From Peribacillus cavernae (GTDB taxonomy: Bacteria > Bacillota > Bacilli > Bacillales > DSM-1321), in the NCBI RefSeq assembly GCF_003989135.1, contig NZ_RYZZ01000018.1, forward strand, positions 1-64,000: 64,000 nucleotides of DNA, read 5' to 3'. The notes under the pieces were generated by a model. The model was not told the DNA's origin. It worked only from the letters and a program-made list of their open reading frames with translations, and ran no database searches. How positions within the stretch are numbered: position 1 is the first letter of the stretch; every line of letters starts with the position of its first letter. Shown here in pieces: positions 27,894-36,399 of this stretch. A program made the translations under genes and the position numbers.

Positions 27894-28249
27894 CACATCT
27901 TGTATAAATTCAATTATGAAAGTATCAAATATTATCCTGGAAAATTGATTGGCTTTTCTGTTTTGTTGCTCGAGAAGAAGAACTAAGGAAGTGAAAGGTA
28001 AAGTAAGTGAACTTCATAAGAAAAACTTATCAAATATAATAACTTTCTTGTTATTTACTTATTGCATTTCTTATATTACTATTTAATTGTAGGAAAAGTT
28101 AGGATGGAAATGGTTCAAACTTTTCGACAAATTAACTGGTTTTACTTATATTTATTTAAGGTAACATGGTTTTGTGCACTGACACAGGCCACGTTTTACT
28201 TCTCATGTTCAGATTTTAATCTGACAGTCTAATAGGAGGCAGTATTCTG
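27894..28249 (+). promoter_or_regulatory. citB upstream region
   Basis: A good sigma-A promoter is seen: TCGACA (28124-28129), 17 bases, TATATT (28147-28152). Further up, ATAAC-N6-GTTAT (28039-28054) is a dyad of the type bound by CcpC at Bacillus citB, although it lies farther from the promoter than in B. subtilis. The citB ribosome site is AATAGGAGG. Confidence 0.6.
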
Positions 28250-30961
28250 ATGACAAAAAATGATATTTATCAAGCGCGTTCTTCCTTTGAAATTAACGGA
28301 AAACGCTACAACTACTACAGTCTGGATGCTTTGGAAAAAGCAGGGGCAAGCCACGTTTCCAAACTGCCATATTCCATCAAAGTTTTACTTGAGGCTGTGC
28401 TTCGCCAGGTAGACGGCAGAGTGATTACAAAAGAGCACGTTGACAACCTTGCGAAATGGGGCACAGATGAACAAAAGCAAATTGACGTGCCATTCAAGCC
28501 TTCCCGTATCATCCTGCAAGACTTTACTGGTGTACCTGCAGTCGTGGACCTTGCTTCTCTTCGTAACGCGATGGCTGCTCTTGGCGGAGATCCAGACAAA
28601 ATCAATCCGGACATTCCCGTTGATCTTGTCATCGACCACTCTGTACAGGTAGATAAGGCAGGGACAGCGGATTCATTGGGAGTGAACATGGATCTTGAAT
28701 TCGAACGTAATACGGAGCGCTATCAGTTCTTAAGCTGGGCTCAAAAATCATTCAATAACTATCGTGCAGTTCCGCCTGCAACCGGCATCGTCCACCAGGT
28801 TAACCTGGAATACCTTGCCAATGTAGTTCAATCAGTGGAAACTCCAAACGGAGATCGAGAAGTATTCCCTGATACGTTATTCGGCACAGATTCCCATACA
28901 ACTATGATCAACGGTATCGGTGTTCTTGGCTGGGGCGTCGGCGGTATCGAAGCGGAAGCAGGCATGCTTGGCCAGCCTTCTTACTTCCCGGTTCCAGAAG
29001 TTATCGGTGTTAAGCTGACTGGCAAGCTTCCTAACGGAACAACTGCGACAGATCTTGCGTTGAAAGTAACTCAAGTTTTAAGAGCACATGGTGTTGTCGG
29101 CAAATTTGTGGAATTCTTCGGTCCAGGGGTTGGTTATCTTCCATTAGCTGATCGTGCAACCATTGCCAACATGGCACCGGAATACGGCGCTACTTGCGGT
29201 TTCTTCCCAGTTGACAGTGAAGCAATCGCTTACCTGCGTTTAACCGGCCGCGATGAAGAACAAATCAAGATCGTTGAAACGTACAGCAAAGAAAATGGTT
29301 TATTCTACACGGCGGATAAAGAAGATCCTACTTATACTGATGTTGTGGAAATAAACCTTTCCGAAATCGAACCAAACCTATCCGGTCCTAAGCGCCCGCA
29401 GGATTTGATTCCGCTTTCCGGGATGCAAACAGCTTTCAAAAATGCTCTCAATGCGCCCATGGGCAACCAGGGATTTGGCTTAAAGCCTGAAGAAATCGAT
29501 AAAGAAGTGACTGTTAAGTTTAAGAACGGCCGCAAAACTGCCATGAAAACTGGTGCAATCGCCATCGCTGCGATCACAAGCTGCACAAACACATCAAACC
29601 CATATGTTATGCTTGGTGCGGGCCTTGTTGCCCAAAAAGCAGTTGAAAAAGGCCTTACTGTCCCTGATTATGTGAAAACATCTTTGGCTCCCGGTTCTAA
29701 AGTAGTTACAGGTTACCTTCGTGATTCAGGGTTGTTGCCATATATGGAACAACTAGGATTCAATCTGGTTGGTTACGGATGTACAACCTGTATCGGAAAC
29801 TCTGGTCCATTAGCAGACGAAATCGAAGCAGCAGTTGCTGAAGCGGATCTTCTGGTAACATCTGTTTTATCTGGAAACCGCAACTTTGAAGGACGTATCC
29901 ATCCACTAGTTAAGGCCAACTATCTTGCATCTCCGCCATTAGTAGTTGCCTATGCACTTGCTGGAAGTGTTGATGTTGACCTTCAAAAAGATTCACTCGG
30001 TAAAGATAAAGACGGCAACGATGTCTTCTTACATGAGATTTGGCCGACCCATGAAGAAGTCAATGAAGCTGTTAAGCAAACAGTTACGCCTGATTTGTTC
30101 CGTAAAGAGTATGATACAGTTTTCAGCAGCAACAAACGCTGGAATGAAATCCAAACAAGCAATGAGGCGCTTTATCAGTTCGATAATACATCAACATATA
30201 TCCAAAACCCTCCATTCTTTGAGGGGTTATCACCTGATCCTGGTGAAGTTAATGCACTATCAGGCTTGCGTGTAGTCGGTAAATTCGGCGACTCTGTAAC
30301 AACTGACCACATTTCACCTGCTGGTGCGATTGGCAAAGATACGCCTGCGGGTAAATACTTGCGTGAAAACGGTGTTAAGCCGCGTGATTTCAACTCATAC
30401 GGTTCTCGTCGCGGAAATCATGAAGTCATGATGCGCGGTACCTTCGCTAACATCCGTATCCGTAACCAAATCGCTCCTGGCACAGAAGGCGGCTACACAA
30501 CGTACTGGCCAACTGGCGAAGTGATGGCGATCTATGATGCCTGTATGAATTACAAAGCCGACGGTACTGGACTTGCGGTTATTGCCGGTAAAGATTACGG
30601 TATGGGAAGCTCCCGTGACTGGGCAGCCAAAGGTACAAACCTGCTCGGCATCAAGACAGTCATTGCTGAAAGTTTCGAGCGTATCCACCGTTCTAACCTC
30701 GTGCTTATGGGTGTTCTTCCGCTTCAATTCAAGAAAGGCGAAAACGCTGAAGTACTTGGCTTGACAGGAATTGAAGCAATTGATGTTCATGTCGATGAGA
30801 ACGTAAAACCGCGTGACATCGTCAAAGTTACAGCTACTGACGAAAACGGCAATAAGAAGGAATTTGAAGTACTCGTCCGTTTCGACAGCGATGTTGAAAT
30901 TGACTACTACCGCCATGGCGGAATCCTTCAAATGGTATTACGCGATAAATTGAAAGCATAA
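28250..30961 (+). CDS. citB: Aconitate hydratase
   Basis: Aconitase interconverts citrate and isocitrate in the TCA cycle and, without its cluster, can bind mRNA. The 903-residue protein has the AcnA architecture. It shows [11 protein letters not shown] and [19 protein letters not shown], the first cluster cysteine in [13 protein letters not shown], the second and third in [14 protein letters not shown], and the swivel domain with [16 protein letters not shown]. The length equals that of B. subtilis CitB (909). It is a single gene between a defined promoter and a long perfect terminator. Confidence 0.97.
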   Translation: MTKNDIYQARSSFEINGKRYNYYSLDALEKAGASHVSKLPYSIKVLLEAVLRQVDGRVITKEHVDNLAKWGTDEQKQIDVPFKPSRIILQDFTGVPAVVDLASLRNAMAALGGDPDKINPDIPVDLVIDHSVQVDKAGTADSLGVNMDLEFERNTERYQFLSWAQKSFNNYRAVPPATGIVHQVNLEYLANVVQSVETPNGDREVFPDTLFGTDSHTTMINGIGVLGWGVGGIEAEAGMLGQPSYFPVPEVIGVKLTGKLPNGTTATDLALKVTQVLRAHGVVGKFVEFFGPGVGYLPLADRATIANMAPEYGATCGFFPVDSEAIAYLRLTGRDEEQIKIVETYSKENGLFYTADKEDPTYTDVVEINLSEIEPNLSGPKRPQDLIPLSGMQTAFKNALNAPMGNQGFGLKPEEIDKEVTVKFKNGRKTAMKTGAIAIAAITSCTNTSNPYVMLGAGLVAQKAVEKGLTVPDYVKTSLAPGSKVVTGYLRDSGLLPYMEQLGFNLVGYGCTTCIGNSGPLADEIEAAVAEADLLVTSVLSGNRNFEGRIHPLVKANYLASPPLVVAYALAGSVDVDLQKDSLGKDKDGNDVFLHEIWPTHEEVNEAVKQTVTPDLFRKEYDTVFSSNKRWNEIQTSNEALYQFDNTSTYIQNPPFFEGLSPDPGEVNALSGLRVVGKFGDSVTTDHISPAGAIGKDTPAGKYLRENGVKPRDFNSYGSRRGNHEVMMRGTFANIRIRNQIAPGTEGGYTTYWPTGEVMAIYDACMNYKADGTGLAVIAGKDYGMGSSRDWAAKGTNLLGIKTVIAESFERIHRSNLVLMGVLPLQFKKGENAEVLGLTGIEAIDVHVDENVKPRDIVKVTATDENGNKKEFEVLVRFDSDVEIDYYRHGGILQMVLRDKLKA

Positions 30962-30971
30962 TTGCTTTGCA

Positions 30972-31018
30972 AGATAAGAAAAGGCAAACTCCTTAAGCGG
31001 GTTTGCCTTTTCTTATCT
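30972..31018 (+). terminator. Intrinsic terminator of citB
   Basis: A perfect 18-bp stem (AGATAAGAAAAGGCAAAC and complement) with an 11-nt loop lies 11 bases after the stop; the 3' arm contains the T run. Confidence 0.9.
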
Positions 31019-31221
31019 GCGAAGTATTCCAGAATCGAAAAAAGAAACCATTTTTCTCTCGATTTGCTTCAATGCTTCACGGATTCTTGGTATTAAGGAA
31101 ATCGATGTATCGTTTCGTGTAAGATGTTCTTAATCGTTTTTCTTTTGAATAAAAATACATAGGATGCTTTTTTGTAAGTGAAAAATCATCTCGCCATATA
31201 TCCAAGGAGGATCTTCAAAAC

Positions 31222-31746
31222 ATGTTCAAAAAAATATTCGGCGCAGCCTTGCTTATCGTTTTACTGACGGTTGCGATTGTACAATCCATGGATCATGAAG
31301 AAAAAGAAGTCAGTAACGATAATCTCGGTGGACTGAAAGTTGGTGCTAAAGCCCCGGATTTTGAATTAAAGACGCTTAGCGGGGAAAAGGTAAGCCTTTC
31401 CGACTATGAAGGCAAAAAGGTAATGATTAATTTCTGGGCAACATGGTGTCCACCGTGCAAGAAGGAAATGCCTGAAATGGAAAAATTCCATCAGAAGGCT
31501 GGCAGTGATGTTGTGATCCTCGCGGTAAATATAGACCCGGAAAATGATGTAAAAGGATTTGTCGACGAGAAAGGTGTGACCTTTCCAATTCTGTTAGATC
31601 AGGAAGAAGACTTGGTAAATGAACAGTATCAGGTTATGGCTATGCCAACCACTTTTTTTGTTGATAAAGAAGGTGTTATTAAGAATAAGTTTGTTGGCGG
31701 CATGACATTGACACAGATGGAAAGCCATATGAATAAGATCAAATAA
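31222..31746 (+). CDS. yneN: Membrane-anchored thiol-disulfide oxidoreductase YneN (TlpA/ResA family)
   Basis: This 174-residue protein has an N-terminal signal anchor (FGAALLIVLLTVAIVQ) and an extracytoplasmic thioredoxin fold of the AlkC/TlpA class. The active site is WATWCPPCKKEMPEM (Cys76, Cys79), and a cis-proline loop AMPTTFFVD follows. It probably reduces or swaps disulfides outside the membrane. The active site is the ordinary Cys form with no UGA. Its place after citB is conserved with B. subtilis. The terminator stem overlaps the stop codon. Confidence 0.88.
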   Translation: MFKKIFGAALLIVLLTVAIVQSMDHEEKEVSNDNLGGLKVGAKAPDFELKTLSGEKVSLSDYEGKKVMINFWATWCPPCKKEMPEMEKFHQKAGSDVVILAVNIDPENDVKGFVDEKGVTFPILLDQEEDLVNEQYQVMAMPTTFFVDKEGVIKNKFVGGMTLTQMESHMNKIK

Positions 31747-31775
31747 CGGCTCAGGCGGAGGCCGTTATTTTATTT
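31741..31775 (+). terminator. Intrinsic terminator of yneN
   Basis: AAATAACGGC (31741-31750) pairs perfectly with GCCGTTATTT (31761-31770), followed by ATTTT. The stem overlaps the yneN stop codon. Confidence 0.85.
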
Positions 31776-31861
31776 TGCAAAAAATTTTTGCTGAGAATGT
31801 CATAATTTTACGTCAATTTGGAAATGATATATTTTAAACAATATAGGAAAAGGTGGAAGCA

Positions 31862-31990
31862 ATGAAAAGAAGGAAACGTTCTTTTGAGGAATTAGTCAAT
31901 GAAAATAAACTGGAAGTTCTGAAAGATGTAAAGTTAATGGATAAGATTGAAGAACGGCTAGAAAAAAGACATTTAAAAAAAGCCGATTAA
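31862..31990 (+). CDS. FbpB-type small basic protein, 42 aa
   Basis: MKRRKRSFEELVNENKLEVL starts this highly basic 42-residue protein, which matches the FbpB/FbpC family of small basic proteins. In B. subtilis those help the FsrA small RNA repress iron-rich proteins and are controlled by Fur. The ribosome site is AGGAAAAGGTGG. I looked for a Fur box upstream and saw no clear one. Its position next to citB, an FsrA target in B. subtilis, is suggestive but may be chance. Confidence 0.75.
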   Translation: MKRRKRSFEELVNENKLEVLKDVKLMDKIEERLEKRHLKKAD

Positions 31991-32059
31991 AACTTATCAA
32001 AAATTAACACTCATGTTTATCTCCTACTTGCAGAAGTTAAGAATAGGAGGGGATAGATC

Positions 32060-32203
32060 ATGGGAAATCCTAAAAAAGACTCTAAACATTTTGTTCCAAG
32101 CCATCTGGGCACTCAACCACGTGCAGCCGGGGGCAATAAAGGAAAACAAATGCAGGATAAGTCAGGCCAACATCCTCAGATAATACAAACAAAGGGTGAA
32201 TGA
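32060..32203 (+). CDS. sspN: Small acid-soluble spore protein N
   Basis: This 47-residue protein starts [20 protein letters not shown] and continues [15 protein letters not shown], matching SspN. The start follows AGGAGGGGATAGATC. In B. subtilis sspN and tlp form a forespore operon transcribed by sigma-G; here tlp follows 119 bases later on the same strand. Confidence 0.92.
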   Translation: MGNPKKDSKHFVPSHLGTQPRAAGGNKGKQMQDKSGQHPQIIQTKGE

Positions 32204-32322
32204 GAAAAGCCTGATTTTGTTAACATAATAATATTATGTTAAGTCAACAAGTATTTCCTTTATTATTATAAAGGAATCAGGTCAGAATAATATCGTAACC
32301 CAATTTTTGAGGAGGAATGAAT

Positions 32323-32565
32323 ATGGCCAATTTCAAACCAAATCCAGATGACCGATCTGATAATGTCGAAAAACTGCAGGATATGGTTCAAAATACGATC
32401 CAAAATATCGAAGAAGCTGATGATTCACTCGAAATAGCAACTGGCGAACAACGCCAGCAGATTAAGCAAAAAAACAGAAGAAGAGAAGAAAGCATTGAGG
32501 CTTTCCGTAATGAAATACAGGATGAAAGTGCTGCCCGGACAAACGGGTTCAGCGACGAAAAATAA
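32323..32565 (+). CDS. tlp: Small acid-soluble spore protein Tlp
   Basis: This 80-residue, strongly charged helical protein carries the Tlp signature (NPDDRSDNVEKLQDMVQNTI and RREESIEAFRNEIQDES). Despite its historical name it is not a thioredoxin; it is a minor spore core protein made in the forespore. The ATG at 32323 is chosen because GAGGAGG is 7 bases upstream; an ATG at 32317 is too close. It follows sspN and ends in a strong terminator. Confidence 0.93.
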   Translation: MANFKPNPDDRSDNVEKLQDMVQNTIQNIEEADDSLEIATGEQRQQIKQKNRRREESIEAFRNEIQDESAARTNGFSDEK

Positions 32566-32579
32566 TATAGATGAAAGGA

Positions 32580-32610
32580 AGAGCGGGGACTTGTTCCCGC
32601 TCTTTTTTTT
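32580..32610 (+). terminator. Intrinsic terminator of sspN-tlp
   Basis: AGAGCGGG pairs with CCCGCTCT over an 8-nt loop, then a run of T. Confidence 0.9.
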
Positions 32611-32684
32611 CTATTTGAATAAAAACACGATTGAGTGATAAATCAGTGTTTTATGTTAAGATAAAGATGAAACTGTGCGAATGG

Positions 32685-35060
32685 ATGATGACTGATCACA
32701 TGAATTCTAAAGGAAAAACCGATATAAATTTGATCATTAAAGAAAAGTTGGATTCGTTAACAGCTGAGTTTGATAAAAATGGTTTTATAGAGAATCACGA
32801 TGAATTATTGAAAATGATCACCTTGGTTGGGGAAAAACCGGAAACCCATGGAGAGCAGCAGTTGAGAAGTGATTTGCTCAGTATGCTTGCTGCATCCCGA
32901 AAGATGAGCAAGGGTGAAGATTCATTATATGATTCCTGGCTTCAGGAAGCACTAAAAGCTGATCCTTCGAATAAAAGAGCAAACGGCCTCCTGTCCGTCT
33001 CGAAATGGAACAAAAACCGGTCTTTACTGAAAAATTTGCTATTCCCGTTGATTCGTGAGACCGATAATCGGACAGCTAAGAAAAAAATGGCCGAGCAGTA
33101 TATTGACATCTGTGAGGAATATATCGAAAATCTGAAAGAAACCACGGAAGATTTGAAAAGAGGCCTGCTGGCGGCAAAATGGAATCATGATCCAGAACTA
33201 TCAGGAAAATATGAGCAGGCCGTCCAGTGTGTTTCGCGGATTCAAGGTGAACTGTCCGCTTTATTAAAGGCTTCCAGGGAATACGAAGAGTCGATTTCCG
33301 GCGTGTTTCATACTTCCGCGTTTTTTCAGGATATGAAAGTACATCTGGATCAAATTGAGGAATTGAAATTTGAATGGGACTCGCTTTTTCCTGTACAGTC
33401 TGAAGATGCCAATGGTCAAGATAAAAGCCCGCTTGCCGAGTTGCATTCAATGATTGGGATGGAGGAAATAAAAACACGAATTGATGATTTTTATCATTTC
33501 CTGCAATACCAGAAAAAACGAAAAGAACTGGGCTTGCAGTCGAGAGATGAACAGAGCTTGAATATGGTCCTTAGCGGCAATCCGGGAACAGGAAAAACAA
33601 CGCTTGCCCGGCTGTTAGCAAAAATTTATCATGAGCTTGGAGTATTGCCCCGCGGAGAAGTTCTCGAAGTTGATCGTTCCCAGCTGGTTGGCTCGTATAT
33701 TGGCCAAACAGAAGAAAATGTCAAAAACATTGTCGAGCGCGCTCTCGGGGGAGTTCTGTTCATCGATGAAGCGTATAGCCTGAAGAGAGAGGGCCAATCT
33801 GGAAACGATTATGGGCAAACAGCAATCGATGCACTTGTTTCCTTCATGACCAGTCAAAAATATGCGGGGAAATTTGCCGTCATCTTAGCAGGCTACCCTG
33901 AAGAAATGCGCCAGTTTTTGGACGCAAATCCGGGTTTAAGAAGCAGGTTTCCTACTTCCAACCATATTTCCCTTTCGGATTATTCGACCGAAGAACTGAT
34001 CTTGATAGCTGAACGTACCGCAGCAGAAAATGACTACATCCTCTCGGACGACGCAGCAGCAGAGCTAAAAGCACGCATTGAAAAAGAAAAGGTGGATGAT
34101 ACCTTCGGAAATGCCCGCACAGTCCGTTCGATTGTCATCAATGCCATCTTTAAAAAAGGTGCTTACACTCAACTGGATAATGAAAATATCCTTCATTTTA
34201 CGCTTTTAACAAAAGAGGATTTTCAACTAAACGAGACGCTGCCTGAAGTACCACCTGAGGAACAATTAATGGCTCTTGTGGGACTAAAAGAAGTCAAGGA
34301 AGAAATCGAATCGCTGGTCTCCTTTGTCAAAATGCAGCAAATCCGCATTTCTCAAGGACTGCCGGTTATACCGGTACAGCTTCATTCCGTATTTACCGGT
34401 AATCCGGGAACGGGAAAAACCACTGTGGCAAAAATATATTCCGAGCTGCTAAAGGAAACTGGAATGCTTAAGCGGGGGCATCTTATCGTTGCCAGCCGTG
34501 CAGATTTTGTCGCAGGCTATGTCGGACAAACGGCGCTCAAAACAAAGAAGAAAATCAGGGAAGCGCTCGGTGGTGTACTGTTTATCGATGAGGCATACTC
34601 CCTTTTAAGCCAATCAGCCGGTGACTTTGGAAAAGAAGCAGTAGACACCCTTGTTGATGAAATGACAAGGCATAATGCAAATTTAGTCGTTATTTTGGCA
34701 GGTTATCCACACGAAATGAATATGCTGCTGGAAAGCAATCCGGGGCTCCAATCGAGGTTCAAGAAATTTCTTCACTTCAGGGATTACTCAAATGACGAGA
34801 TCATTGAAATCATAAAGAGATATGCCGCCCGTTTTCAATATATCATCGATGAAGACGCATTTTCTTATCTAAGAAAGTATTTGGGAGATACTACAGTCAA
34901 CGGAAACGGCCGATATGCGACAAGCTTGGTTGACGAAGCGTTACAGCTACAGGCGCTGCGGGTAATGTCAGCGCCCGACCCTTCCTATAGTCTTCAAGAT
35001 TTAACCGTGATTTCGACTGAAGATATGAAAAGAGCAGCAGAGAAATTGGAAAGAGGGTAA
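32685..35060 (+). CDS. Tandem AAA+ ATPase, CbxX/CfxQ (SpoVK) family
   Basis: After a helical N-terminal region (about 1-255) come two CbxX-type AAA+ modules. Each has Walker A GNPGTGKTT (near residues 297 and 572), Walker B VLFIDEAYSL and the R-finger region NPGLRSRF / NPGLQSRF. B. subtilis SpoVK has a single module; this two-module version of roughly 790 residues resembles larger CbxX proteins of Bacillus and ESX loci. It is likely an oligomeric remodelling ATPase. The start is uncertain: no clear ribosome site; a promoter-like TTGAGT-N16-TATGTT ends at 32658, so ATG 32685, 32688 or 32700 fit best. yneP follows after 4 bases and is probably cotranscribed. Confidence 0.85.
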   Translation: MMTDHMNSKGKTDINLIIKEKLDSLTAEFDKNGFIENHDELLKMITLVGEKPETHGEQQLRSDLLSMLAASRKMSKGEDSLYDSWLQEALKADPSNKRANGLLSVSKWNKNRSLLKNLLFPLIRETDNRTAKKKMAEQYIDICEEYIENLKETTEDLKRGLLAAKWNHDPELSGKYEQAVQCVSRIQGELSALLKASREYEESISGVFHTSAFFQDMKVHLDQIEELKFEWDSLFPVQSEDANGQDKSPLAELHSMIGMEEIKTRIDDFYHFLQYQKKRKELGLQSRDEQSLNMVLSGNPGTGKTTLARLLAKIYHELGVLPRGEVLEVDRSQLVGSYIGQTEENVKNIVERALGGVLFIDEAYSLKREGQSGNDYGQTAIDALVSFMTSQKYAGKFAVILAGYPEEMRQFLDANPGLRSRFPTSNHISLSDYSTEELILIAERTAAENDYILSDDAAAELKARIEKEKVDDTFGNARTVRSIVINAIFKKGAYTQLDNENILHFTLLTKEDFQLNETLPEVPPEEQLMALVGLKEVKEEIESLVSFVKMQQIRISQGLPVIPVQLHSVFTGNPGTGKTTVAKIYSELLKETGMLKRGHLIVASRADFVAGYVGQTALKTKKKIREALGGVLFIDEAYSLLSQSAGDFGKEAVDTLVDEMTRHNANLVVILAGYPHEMNMLLESNPGLQSRFKKFLHFRDYSNDEIIEIIKRYAARFQYIIDEDAFSYLRKYLGDTTVNGNGRYATSLVDEALQLQALRVMSAPDPSYSLQDLTVISTEDMKRAAEKLERG

Positions 35061-35064
35061 GATC

Positions 35065-35481
35065 GTGCATATCGCCGAAAAAAAGATAGAAGTCCGCTAT
35101 GCGGAAACGGACCAAATGGGTGTGGTATACCATGCCAATTATATCATCTGGATGGAACTTGGACGAACGCAGTTGATTAAGGATCTTGGTTTTAACTACG
35201 CAGAAATGGAGGCAGATGGCATCATTTCCCCTGTGTTAGACATCCAAGCATCCTATAAAAAGCCGATGCATTACGGAGAAACAGCAATCGTTAAAACGTG
35301 GATAGAGAAATACGATGGCCTCAGGGTAACCTATGGCTACGAAATTCTTACTGAATCAGGAATCGTGTCCGTTACCGGAACATCGATGCATGTATGTGTA
35401 AAGAAAGACAGTTTCCGTCCGATCTTGATAAAACGCGTTTATCCGGAATGGCATGAAGCCTATGAACAAAGTAAAAAATAG
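35065..35481 (+). CDS. yneP: Acyl-CoA thioesterase YneP (4HBT hotdog fold)
   Basis: This 138-residue 4-hydroxybenzoyl-CoA-thioesterase-like protein has the catalytic motif AETDQMGVVYHANY, whose Asp (residue 14 or so) and Tyr/His are typical of the YbgC group. It starts with GTG, 4 bases after the AAA+ gene stop (AGAGGGTAAGATC). It likely hydrolyses short acyl-CoA esters; the substrate is unknown. Synteny with B. subtilis yneP-yneQ supports the name. It ends at a strong terminator. Confidence 0.88.
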   Translation: MHIAEKKIEVRYAETDQMGVVYHANYIIWMELGRTQLIKDLGFNYAEMEADGIISPVLDIQASYKKPMHYGETAIVKTWIEKYDGLRVTYGYEILTESGIVSVTGTSMHVCVKKDSFRPILIKRVYPEWHEAYEQSKK

Positions 35482-35485
35482 TCTT

Positions 35486-35521
35486 AAAAAAACCAGGCGT
35501 ATAGCTGCGCCTGGTTTTTTT
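35486..35521 (+). terminator. Intrinsic terminator of yneP
   Basis: AAAAAACCAGGCG pairs with CGCCTGGTTTTTT over an 8-nt loop, 5 bases after the stop codon. Confidence 0.92.
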
Positions 35522-35572
35522 GAAGGATAAGCGTATAACTTTTTGAACTTTGAAAGGTGTATAGCGCAAGCA

Positions 35573-35708
35573 GCCTAGCCAGTTTTCAACTTTGACATAC
35601 AGTAAATCACAGACTTTTTTGCTGTGATGCCTTTTGGGGAGGCGTTCCTTAATGCTGAAGTTGAAATTTGCCACAGACGTGGCTGAGGTTAGGCAACGTT
35701 CTTTTTTT
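35573..35708 (+). ncRNA. Candidate structured RNA upstream of yneQ
   Basis: Five mutually compatible helices can form. P1 is GCCTAGCC (35573-35580) with GGTTAGGC (35687-35694, one G-U). P2 is TTTCAACTT (35584-35592) with AAGTTGAAA (35658-35666). P3 is ATCACAG (35606-35612) with CTGTGAT (35622-35628). P4 is GCCT (35629-35632) with AGGC (35640-35643). P5 is GCCAC (35670-35674) with GTGGC (35679-35683). P1 encloses all the others and is followed by a T7 run at 35702-35708. No protein frame explains it. It could be a small RNA or a leader of yneQ. I do not recognise a known riboswitch, and the bubble geometry does not fit 6S RNA. Confidence 0.5.
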
Positions 35709-35752
35709 ACAAGGGGCTGGGCTTGTGCTTTTCTTAGAAAGAGGGAGATCAG

Positions 35753-36046
35753 ATGGCCTTTGGTATTAACAGAAAGCAGCTTCAAGAATGGAAAAAAAGA
35801 ATAGATGACGGCGAAATCGCCTTTTTGACACATTATTGGCTTGATGACCGCTTTCCCGGCTGTAAGACCGTAACGAAAGTTGGCTGCCGTGATCTTGACA
35901 GATTGGCGGAATGGGGTAAGAAATATGGCCTAACAAAAGAATGGATCGACCACCGTAAAGACGGATATTCACATTTTGACCTCCTCGGTGACCGGCAGAA
36001 AGAAATCCTTGAAAAAGAAGGCATTAATGAAAAATTGGTTACATAA
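35753..36046 (+). CDS. yneQ: Conserved hypothetical protein YneQ
   Basis: This 97-residue soluble protein (INRKQLQEWKKRIDDGEIAF, THYWLDDRFPGCKTVTKVGC, RDLDRLAEWGKKYGL) matches B. subtilis YneQ in size, text and position. Its function is unknown. The start follows AAAGAGGGAGATCAG. It lies just downstream of a multi-helix structured element and upstream of the inserted sugar operon. Confidence 0.85.
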   Translation: MAFGINRKQLQEWKKRIDDGEIAFLTHYWLDDRFPGCKTVTKVGCRDLDRLAEWGKKYGLTKEWIDHRKDGYSHFDLLGDRQKEILEKEGINEKLVT

Positions 36047-36338
36047 ATCAATAATGGAATTCAACGAAGCTTGATTAGAATTCAACCAAATTTAATTCCG
36101 GAATATTATCGCTTAATCATGTTTATAAGCTGATGAAATTTGATTAGCTTTCAACCGATCTAGCTAGCTAGAATACAAAAGTACGTAAAAACGCATTCAT
36201 TTGAAAGGGAGATAACCACCTCTTTCTCTTCGTTATTTTAAACCTCAGCATCTGTACTCTCATCGATAAAAAGTCTAACAATTCAAAATTTTTTAGTTAT
36301 CGTATTGTAATTCTTCTCATAAAATTGTAATATAATTC
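36047..36338. other. AT-rich gap before the LacI operon
   Basis: No gene is seen in this stretch (the gap runs on to 36399). It has a few short repeats of GAATTCAAC. A promoter is likely at its right end: TAATAT at 36328-36333 with TTGTAA at 36305-36310, spacer 17. Confidence 0.45.
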
Positions 36339-36366
36339 TGAAATCGTTTTCATGAAATCGATTTCA
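36339..36366. promoter_or_regulatory. Two abutting 14-bp LacI-type operators
   Basis: TGAAATCGTTTTCA (36339-36352) is followed at once by TGAAATCGATTTCA (36353-36366), the second a perfect palindrome with the central CG typical of LacI/GalR-family operators. They lie just downstream of the predicted -10, where binding would block transcription of the regulator and the operon behind it. Confidence 0.8.
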
Positions 36367-36399
36367 GAAAACAGAAATCGAAAAAGGGGGGAGGTTGCT

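Noticed and set aside
31440-31480. YneN thioredoxin as another selenoprotein
   Set aside because: The active site is an ordinary CPPC with no TGA codon.
31800-31861. Fur box before the FbpB-type gene
   Set aside because: No segment matched the 19-bp Fur consensus well enough to report.
35573-35708. 6S RNA or tmRNA identity for the structured element
   Set aside because: It lacks the large central bubble of 6S RNA (only 3 bases on the 5' side) and has no tRNA-like end or tag frame.
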